This document shows, in pieces, positions 57,914 to 64,000 of a stretch of 64,000 bases of DNA. Each line of letters starts with the position of its first letter. Positions within the stretch are counted from its first letter, which is position 1. Location of the stretch: contig NZ_SLWN01000021.1 of assembly GCF_004342025.1 (NCBI RefSeq), positions 60,196 through 124,195 on the forward strand. The letters are read 5' to 3'. A program made the translations under genes and the position numbers. Below the pieces are notes generated by a model. That model searched no databases. It was not told where the DNA came from and saw only the letters and a list, made by a program, of their open reading frames with translations. This stretch comes from Kribbella steppae. Lineage in GTDB: Bacteria; Actinomycetota; Actinomycetes; Propionibacteriales; Kribbellaceae.

Positions 57914-59342
57914 TCATGGAAGGTCGGGGTCTTCGAAGGCTCGCTCCAGTGCCTCAGCGGGGCCGGGTTGGCGGCTCGGCGGCCTAGGTAGATGTCCTGG
58001 GTGATGGAGACCTTGGCTTGACCTAGCTGGTCGGCGATCTGGCGGGCGGTGTGGCCTTGTTCGTCGAGGGCGGTGGCGGTGGTTTGCGGAGGGCGTGGGA
58101 CCGGATCCAGGCGAGCTTGTCGGACTCGGCGGGCTGCATGGCGTCGTGGAGTTGGGCGAGCAGGGGGTGATGGTTCTCGAGGCGGATGCCGTAGGTCGCG
58201 ACGAGGGTGGCCATCTGCTGGTGGTCGACTTTGACGCGGCCGGTTTCGATGAGCTCGATCCTTGTTTGGGCCCAGTTGAGGTGATCGGCGACCTGCTTGC
58301 GGGACAGGCCGGTTTCGCGGCGGAGAGCTCGGAGGGAGAGGCCTAGGTCGCGGCGGGCGGTGCTGCCGACGGGGGAGAGGGCGGTGCGGAGGGAGAGGCG
58401 GACGTTGGTGGGGTCGCGGAAGCAGCCGATGGTGTCGGTGAAGATCGGGTCGTCGAGGCGGATGCCGGCGGCGTGTCGGCTGCGGAGGGCCGCGAGGACC
58501 CAGTTGGGGAGGTGGAGGCGGCGTTGGCCGGCTCGGGATTTGGTGCGTCTGCGGAGGAGTCCTTGGCCTTTGACTCTGACGATGGTGCTGGTGATCTCGA
58601 CGGTGCCGGCTTCGAGGTCGACTTGGGGCCAGAGGACGGCGAGGGCTTCGCCGATTCGGACGCCGGTGCCGAGCATGAAGGTGACTAGGTCAGGGAGGTC
58701 GGCTTGGACGGCGCGCTCGTCGGTGGCGAGGTGTGTTTTGAGGAGCGTGACTTCTTCGCTGGTCAGGGAGCGGGGTGGGTTCTTGGCCTCGGCTTCGATG
58801 GCTTCGATCTCGCGGACCGGGTTGACGGAGATGGCTCCGTAGCGGACGGCGAGTTTCATCATGCCGGACAGGACGGCGCGGCAGGTCTTGGCTCGTGGGG
58901 CGCCGGCTCGTTCGGTGATCTTGGAGATTACGGTGTCGATGCGTTGAGTGGTGGCTTCGCCGATGCGGAGTTCGCCGAGGGCAGGGCGGATGTGGTTCTT
59001 GATCGCGCCTCGGTAGTTGTCCAGTGAGGTGGGCGAGCGTTTCCCGTCGGCGACCCATTGCTCGAACTTCGTTTCCCACAGGTCGATGAGGTGGGAGATC
59101 TTGTGCATCGCGGTGAGCTCGCCGGACTGGTTGGTCTTGGCGCGGTCCTGGAGCTTCTTGAGGAGGGCGCGCTCGGCTGCCGTCTTGTTCTTGCCGAACG
59201 CGGACACGAGGCGCACGTGGCCGTCGTGGTCGCGGAACTCGGCCTGCGACTTGTGGCTGATGGGCCTGCCGTTGTGGTCGGTCTTCGCTGCCCAGGTGGA
59301 GATCTGTCCCCAGGTTCCGATGGGCAGTGGTGGCCTCGGCAT
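57914..59342 (-). pseudogene. Integrase with internal XRE domain, copy 2 (nearly intact)
   Basis: From ATG 59342 a pSAM2-like tyrosine recombinase: PPLPIGTWGQIST, core-binding domain (SPTSLDNYRGAIKNHIRPAL) and MLGTGVRIGEALAVLWPQVD with the first catalytic Arg. At about residues 330-387 an XRE helix-turn-helix is inserted (LGLSLRALRRETGLSRKQVA). Then WIRSHALRK carries HxxR. A one-base loss near 58085 shifts frame; the adjacent frame still reads TTATALDEQGHTARQIADQL and SITQDIYLGRRAANPA with the catalytic Tyr. After another shift it reads ALERAFEDPDLP to TGA at 57914. Read in its original frame, the protein ends with extra residues at 58023. Confidence 0.8.
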
Positions 59343-59568
59343 ATCAAGCCTCCAACCTGTGTGATGGTTGGCTGCTTAACGCCCGCTCGGCCGCAGAATC
59401 CGGGAAATCGAGAAGGATGCGAAGCGATGTGATGTGATGCACAGTCACGATCAGATGAAGCCGGCCCGATCGGTCCAGCAGCCCAGATGTGCCGGGTCTT
59501 GGCGGATCAGCTCGGAGCGGACGGTCGGCAAACGAGTGCGTTTTGAGTGCGCTGAGGGCATGAAGAAA

Positions 59569-59593
59569 CCCAGGACACCGATGTGACCTGGGC
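59569..59593 (-). terminator. Hairpin downstream of tRNA-like 3' end
   Basis: CCCAGGACACCGATGTGACC then TGGG: 10-bp stem with one mismatch, CGAT loop. On the minus strand it is followed by TTTCTTC. Same structure as 31625-31650. Confidence 0.55.
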
Positions 59594-59610
59594 TTTTGTG
59601 CGCCGTGATT

Positions 59611-59650
59611 TGTAGGCCCCGTGGGACTCGAACCCACAACCCGCGGATTT
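59611..59650 (-). repeat. tRNA-Lys-like 3' end (probable att remnant)
   Basis: The minus strand reads AATCCGCGGGTTGTGGGTTC then GAGTCCCACGGGGCCTACA: a perfect T arm (GTGGG TTCGAGT CCCAC) plus acceptor strand. It resembles the 3' part of actinobacterial tRNA-Lys(TTT) as I remember it. The 5' half is not present upstream, so this is a remnant of an attachment site, next to the integrase promoter. Confidence 0.6.
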
Positions 59651-59662
59651 CCACCTGAGGTT

Positions 59663-60236
59663 GATCACCGGTTGTCGATGATGAGCGAAAGCTCTTACTG
59701 GCAAGGGATTTGGGGGTGTCTCGTGCACATCGATTCTCATCGCTCACCATCCTCTCGCGCTGATTCAGGTGCGTAAAGAGGTGCGTCGCCAATCCTCCCA
59801 GAGCGGGTATGTGGGCGGTTCGTTGCTGATGATTCGAGACTGCCGGTCCATCGGACATCTCTGGGCGGTGACCAGTCCGGTGGTCGTCGACAACAAGACA
59901 TCACCGACGGCTCGCCCGGCATTGGTGATTCTGCATGCTGATCTGGCTGGCGTGACGAGCTGCGTGCGTTGCCCGGAGCCACTACGAGTTCGATGGCGGG
60001 AAGAACTGTATCGGCCGTGCGCCCGGGCTTTCGTGAATGAGATGTCGACACCGAGCGGACCCAGCCCGTGCGGTGGGCCGATGTTCTCGAGCACGATGAC
60101 CTGCTCGCCGGCCACGCTCTGGATGTCGGCATAGAACAGACCGACAACACTGTCCGGGAACTCTTCGCGCGCTGATCGGCCCACGGGGCGGTTCCCTGCC
60201 TAGGGTAAGGCGGACAGGGAACCGCCCGGGCTGTCA
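59663..60236. other. Intergenic, duplicated flank and unclassified sequence
   Basis: The part to 59783 is homologous to 31707-31830. The rest holds overlapping frames on the minus strand with no recognised family; one (to 60184) includes REEFPDSVVGLFYADIQSVA and may be decayed. Confidence 0.4.
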
Positions 60237-60503
60237 GGTGTCCTTCGGGTCGGGCTCGGTCTCGGTCTCGGTCGCGGCGTCTCCGGCGCGGCGGCGGGCC
60301 CGGATGTCGTGGTACTTGACGGTGTAGGTGAGTGGCCCGCACTCGACGGTGACGGACTTCTTGGACTGCTCAGGGTGCTGTTTGGCCTTCGTATGAGCAC
60401 GGCCGCGCGGAAGCGCAGGCCCACGGCCGTGAGCTGGGCATTCCCGAACCTCAACTGGACTGGACGGACTGAGAGGACCGCGCGGGGTGGAGCAGTTGGC
60501 CAA
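60237..60503 (-). CDS. Small element-borne hypothetical protein (tentative)
   Basis: The C-terminal 55 residues (KKSVTVECGPLTYTVKYHDI, then RARRRAGDAATETETEPDPK) look like a real small beta/charged protein. The N-terminal part is proline-rich and doubtful, so the true start may be internal. No family recognised. Confidence 0.35.
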
Positions 60504-60601
60504 GCAAGACGCTCGACCGGGCAGTCCATTCGCAACATGTGGCGTTGAGCGCGCATCATCTCAGTAGGTGCCTTTCCGGCGATGGTGGGTGGGGAACGGT
60601 T

Positions 60602-63385
60602 ATGAAGCTTGAGTTGCGGCGTTTTGGCGCGCCGATGGTCAGCGGGGGGCGGAAGGTGGTGACGGCTCTTCTGGTTGTGCCGCTACTGATCGCCGGCGCT
60701 GTGGTGACCCTTCCCCCGGCGGACGCTGCCGAGACCGCGGTGGTGATTCCGGCGGGCTTCACGCCGGTGCCGATCGCAACCGGGCAGTCGGCCGCGAATC
60801 TGACGAACTTCGAGTTCCTGCCGGGCGAGCGGGTGCTGACGCTCGGGCGGGACGGCCGCCTGACCGTGGTGTCGGACGATGCGCCGCCGCGGACGCTCCT
60901 GATGATTCCGGATGTCTCGCACACGGGTGATCTCGGTGCGCTCGGTCTCACGCTGGCTCCGAATTACGCCAGGACGGGGCAGCTCTACCTGCAGTACGCC
61001 CAGACCACCGCGACCGGGAGCCGCGTGATGCGCGTCTCGCGCTGGACGGCTGCGCCGGTCGACAACCCGACCACGCTCGGCGGCGAACAGGTCCTGCTGG
61101 AGGCGCCGCTCACCAGCGTCTACCACGGCGGTGGGACGGTTCTGGTCGCGCCGGACGGCAAGCTGCTGATCAGCATCGGTGATAGCGCCGCGCCGCTCGC
61201 CTCCCCGAACCCCGATGCCTTGCGGGCGCAGAACCTGGACGGCCCCTACGGCAAGATCTTCAGGATCGATCCGGTCACCGGCGCCGGAGTACCTGGCAAC
61301 CCCTACTACAACGCGGCATCTGCGTCGTCGTGGCGAAGCAGGGTCTACGCGTATGGCCTGCGCAACCCGTTCCGGATGTCGGTGGATCCGCGGAACGGGC
61401 AGGTACTCATCGGCGACGTCGGCTGGACTGCGTACGAGGAGATCAATCTGCTGGCCGCTGGTAAGAACTACGGCTGGCCCTGCTACGAGGGACCGGGCCG
61501 GCAGCCGGGATACGCCAACACCGCGCAGTGCCAGCAGGTCTACACGCAGTCGGTGCAGGGACCGCTGTGGAACTACGCGTCGCCCAACGTCCAGGCGGCG
61601 GTCACCGGCGGTACTTGGTACACGGGCACGTCCTACCCGGCTGCGTACCGGGACGCGTACTTCTTCGCGGACTACGCGCAGCAGAAGATCTGGACCATGA
61701 TGATCGACGCGCAGGGCAAGATCACCAGGGCCCCCGAGGCCGCGGGCTTCGCCACCGGTATCGGCGGGCCGGTCGCGCTGAAGACCGGTCCGAACGGAGA
61801 CGTGTACTACGCGGACATCCTCTCGTCCGACCTGGTCCGGCTGCGCTACTCGGCCGGGAACCGGGCGCCTGTTCCGCGCGCCGGCACCACCGTGAACCCG
61901 GACACCTTGACGGTCACCTTCGACGGCTCGGCCTCGTACGACCTGGACGGCGACGATCTCACGTACACCTGGGACTTCGGCGACGGCAGCCAGGGAGCGG
62001 GTGCAGTAGCAACTCACAAGTACTCGGCCCCGGGGAAGGTGAGCGCGAAGCTCACTGTCGAGGATCCTCTCGGTGCCGCGGCAGCCACTACCGTCACCGT
62101 GGTGCCGGACAACCACTCGCCGGTGCTCACGCTGTCTGCTCCCGACAAGAAGTACGCCGTCGGGGACACCGTCTCCTTGAGCGCCTCCGCGAATGACATC
62201 GAGGATGGCGCACTCCCGGTGTCCTGGCGGACCGACCTGATCCATTGCGACACCGGCGGCGGGTGCCATCTCCATCCCGGCCAGACCAGCACGGGGCCGA
62301 CCTACACGGATCTGTTCGACGACCACGGCGACGAGACACGCATGCAGATCACAGCTTCGGTGGTGGACCAAGCCGGCGTGCGGACCGAGAAGGTGTACTC
62401 CGCCGAGCCGGATCTGCGCACGCTGACTGTGCTGGCCCCGGCACCGGTCCTCATCAACGGTGCCCAGCGGGTCAGTGTCAAGGTGGCGGTGAACTCGAGC
62501 AACGAGGTGTCCGCTCCCGGCGTGGCCGGCAGCACCGTGTTCACGAGTTGGTCCGACAGCGGGCTGCAGACGCACACACTGATCATGCCCGCGGCCGACC
62601 GGACCCTGACGGCGCACTACGCCAATTTCGTACCCGGTCGGTATGGCGACTACAACGGTGACGGGCGCACCGACCGGACGGTCTTCCGGCCGTCCACGGC
62701 GACCTGGTTCGACCATGGGTTGTTCAGCACCCAGTACGGCGGTGCCACCGACCTGCCGGTCCCCGCGGACGTCAACTCCGACGGGCGGACCGACGTGGTG
62801 AGCTGGCGTCCGTCGGACGGGATGTGGCAGGCGCGCGGACTCTTCGACATCCGTTGGGGCGGGAACGGGGACGTCCCGGTCCCGGGTGACTACAGCGTCA
62901 ACGGTCGTACCGACCTCGCGATCTGGCGACCCAGTACAGGTATCTGGTACGTGCGTAACGTCCTGCAGATCGAATGGGGCGGGCCGAGCGACGTGCCGGT
63001 ACCGGGCGACTACAACGGTGACGGCAAGATGGAACTCGCGATCTGGCGCCCATCGACCGGCATGTGGTGGATTCGTGGACGAGCAGCCATCCATTGGGGT
63101 CAGGCCGGCGACATCCCGGTCCAGGCCGACTACAACGGTGACGGCCGAACCGACCTGGCCGTCTGGCGCCCCTCGACCGGCGGCTGGTGGATCAACGGCC
63201 GCCCGAGCCAGAACTGGGGAGTCAACGGCGACATCCCCCTCACCGGCGACTTCAACGGCGACGCCCGAACCGACCTCGCCGTCTGGCGCCCATCGACCGG
63301 CGTCTGGTGGATCAACGGCACCCCCGCATTCCGCTGGGGCGAACCCGGCGACCGCCCACTACCCCGCCCCCTAGGCGCGAGGTAA
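60602..63385 (+). CDS. Secreted PQQ-dependent sugar dehydrogenase-like protein with PKD and VCBS-type repeats
   Basis: A 927-residue exported protein. ATG 60602 gives a signal peptide (KVVTALLVVPLLIAGAVVTL, probable cleavage after ADA). Residues about 48-420 form a glucose/sorbosone dehydrogenase beta-propeller (GDLGALGLTLAPNYARTGQL, YGLRNPFRMSVDPRNGQVLI, INLLAAGKNYGWPCYEG), normally binding PQQ and calcium. A PKD domain follows (FDGSASYDLDGDDLTYTWDF), then an Ig-like stretch and six 40-residue repeats. It probably oxidises or binds sugars outside the cell, with the repeats mediating calcium-dependent stability or adhesion. A strong terminator follows. Confidence 0.88.
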   Translation: MKLELRRFGAPMVSGGRKVVTALLVVPLLIAGAVVTLPPADAAETAVVIPAGFTPVPIATGQSAANLTNFEFLPGERVLTLGRDGRLTVVSDDAPPRTLLMIPDVSHTGDLGALGLTLAPNYARTGQLYLQYAQTTATGSRVMRVSRWTAAPVDNPTTLGGEQVLLEAPLTSVYHGGGTVLVAPDGKLLISIGDSAAPLASPNPDALRAQNLDGPYGKIFRIDPVTGAGVPGNPYYNAASASSWRSRVYAYGLRNPFRMSVDPRNGQVLIGDVGWTAYEEINLLAAGKNYGWPCYEGPGRQPGYANTAQCQQVYTQSVQGPLWNYASPNVQAAVTGGTWYTGTSYPAAYRDAYFFADYAQQKIWTMMIDAQGKITRAPEAAGFATGIGGPVALKTGPNGDVYYADILSSDLVRLRYSAGNRAPVPRAGTTVNPDTLTVTFDGSASYDLDGDDLTYTWDFGDGSQGAGAVATHKYSAPGKVSAKLTVEDPLGAAAATTVTVVPDNHSPVLTLSAPDKKYAVGDTVSLSASANDIEDGALPVSWRTDLIHCDTGGGCHLHPGQTSTGPTYTDLFDDHGDETRMQITASVVDQAGVRTEKVYSAEPDLRTLTVLAPAPVLINGAQRVSVKVAVNSSNEVSAPGVAGSTVFTSWSDSGLQTHTLIMPAADRTLTAHYANFVPGRYGDYNGDGRTDRTVFRPSTATWFDHGLFSTQYGGATDLPVPADVNSDGRTDVVSWRPSDGMWQARGLFDIRWGGNGDVPVPGDYSVNGRTDLAIWRPSTGIWYVRNVLQIEWGGPSDVPVPGDYNGDGKMELAIWRPSTGMWWIRGRAAIHWGQAGDIPVQADYNGDGRTDLAVWRPSTGGWWINGRPSQNWGVNGDIPLTGDFNGDARTDLAVWRPSTGVWWINGTPAFRWGEPGDRPLPRPLGAR
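62642..63366 (+). repeat. Six tandem 120-base coding repeats
   Basis: Six units of about 40 codons within the sugar-dehydrogenase gene, each like DYNGDGRTDLAVWRPSTG followed by WW, a short loop and WG-GD-PV. Units 5 and 6 are most alike at the DNA level, suggesting recent duplication. The D-x-N-x-D-G start is a calcium-binding loop. Confidence 0.85.
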
Positions 63386-63391
63386 CCCCTC

Positions 63392-63421
63392 CGCCCCGCC
63401 GGAACTGCTTCCGGCGGGGCG
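63392..63421 (+). terminator. Strong rho-independent-type hairpin
   Basis: A perfect 13-bp stem (CGCCCCGCCGGAA / TTCCGGCGGGGCG) with CTGC loop, 7 bases after the dehydrogenase stop codon. No long T tract follows, as is common in actinobacteria. Confidence 0.8.
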
Positions 63422-63869
63422 TCCCTTGGAGGTTTCTAACTGTTGGCGGATCGGCCGTGAATCCGCGTGACCCACATCTCGAGTCCGGGATCTTCGACCG
63501 GGGCGTTCGGCTGAACTGAGAAGTCGAGGCAACGCCAGTCGGTCCCGGGCGCCCGGACCGGTGGTCAGGTAGCGCTGCGCTTCGGCTGACTCGGCCGTGG
63601 CGCCACGATTCGATCCGCGGGAGGTGTGGAGATCAGCTGGTCGAGCATCCCGATCGGTCGCCGCGCTGACCGCCGGAAGCACATTCAGGACGGCGGCGGA
63701 GCCCATGATGCGGCGAAAGAGCCAGACGTAAACGGATGCAGATCAGACCAACCGCGCCCGCTTGCACCTCGCATCACCGGCCGAGGAGGAGCCGCAATTG
63801 GTGGCGATGGCGGGGCGGCGTACGGAACGACAGGGAGTACTTGCGTTTCGCGGTTCAGCCGCCAACCGA
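63422..63869. other. Intergenic, nothing recognised
   Basis: About 450 bases. Frames on both strands look like composition artefacts. Confidence 0.4.
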
Positions 63870-64000
63870 TCAGCGCTTCGGCCCGGCGAAGAGTCTCCAT
63901 TCGCTCCGTTGGTCCTGCAGGAAGACGACGTACGAGGTATCTCCCAATGCGTCGAGGATGGCGACGCGGCTCTCATCGCTGACGGCGTAGCTGATCGCAA
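63870..64000 (-). CDS. C-terminal end of an unknown protein (partial)
   Basis: The minus strand entering from the window edge reads AISYAVSDESRVAILDALGD then TSYVVFLQDQRSEWRLFAGP-KR and a stop at 63870. This 43-residue tail has normal protein composition. The family cannot be judged from the fragment. Confidence 0.5.
   Translation of the reverse strand, partial: AISYAVSDESRVAILDALGDTSYVVFLQDQRSEWRLFAGPKR

Noticed and set aside
57914..59342. Integrase that has lost its catalytic tyrosine by replacement with an XRE domain
   Set aside because: The HxxR and Tyr box is still readable in the adjacent frame after a one-base loss near 58085, so the XRE domain is an insertion and not a replacement.
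60683..63094. An 803-residue open frame on the minus strand opposite the sugar dehydrogenase gene
   Set aside because: Arg/His/Val-rich composition without any domain. It is a GC-driven shadow of the real gene.
62642..63366. CRISPR array
   Set aside because: The 120-base repeats are in-frame protein repeats with no unique spacers. No other regularly spaced repeat was seen in the window.

Overview
The window is GC-rich DNA with actinobacterial codon use. It carries Actinomycetota-type genes: a baeRF-family protein, a WYL regulator, pSAM2-like integrases and AICE-type coupling-protein remnants. It is an accessory region: insertion sequences, two integrase/att modules, conjugation remnants and many frameshifted or fused genes surround a few intact functional blocks. 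No rRNA, complete tRNA or CRISPR array was seen.

Layout. (1) 1-2760: remnants of ISL3, IS1380 and IS256 transposases. (2) 2810-18670: eleven co-directional, mostly overlapping genes forming a phosphonate natural-product cluster. It is anchored by a PEP mutase with the diagnostic EDK-x5-NS motif, plus a PhyH-type dioxygenase, nucleotidyltransferase, asparagine-synthase-like amidotransferase, class V aminotransferase, atypical transketolase, methyltransferase, caspase-fold (C25/CHAT-like) protease homologue, A-T-C NRPS, a 65-residue peptide and a P450. (3) 18950-20870: IS3-family debris. (4) 21531-24627: an AT-richer lipid operon on the minus strand (CarF/PEDS1-type desaturase, thioesterase, cyclopropane-synthase-like methyltransferase). 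(5) 24770-31700: a broken cNMP-binding gene, an ISL3 element with inverted repeats and an imperfect target duplication, conjugation and integrase fragments, and a tRNA-Lys-like att remnant. (6) 32113-35390: an AAA/DUF234 ATPase, a DNA-binding protein and a LuxR fragment. (7) 35495-44581: a stress and protein-quality-control island (baeRF, Dps, site-2 proteases, thioredoxin, UBP zinc finger, FtsH, DUF1931, PsiE, formaldehyde-dehydrogenase-like enzyme) with several deletion chimeras. (8) 44797-51291: small and conserved hypothetical genes, DUF72, Mth938-like, an Imm31-like protein and a methyltransferase. (9) 51413-59650: remnants of an actinomycete integrative element (coupling protein, zinc-ribbon recombinase, IS481, integrase, tRNA-Lys-like att site) holding a WYL regulator/VOC pair. 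(10) 60602-63385: a secreted sugar-dehydrogenase-like protein with PKD domain and six C-terminal repeats, then a strong terminator. A partial gene runs off the end.

How it works together. In block 2, PEP mutase would make phosphonopyruvate. No recognisable phosphonopyruvate decarboxylase is present, so the aminotransferase or the unusual transketolase must pull the equilibrium forward. Nucleotidyl transfer, amidation, methylation and oxidation could follow, and the NRPS (valine-like adenylation code by hand alignment) could attach an amino acid. The caspase-like protein and the small peptide inside the operon have no role in phosphonate pathways that I know, and are the best candidates for undescribed biology. 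Functions come from motif recognition by eye; no database search was possible.
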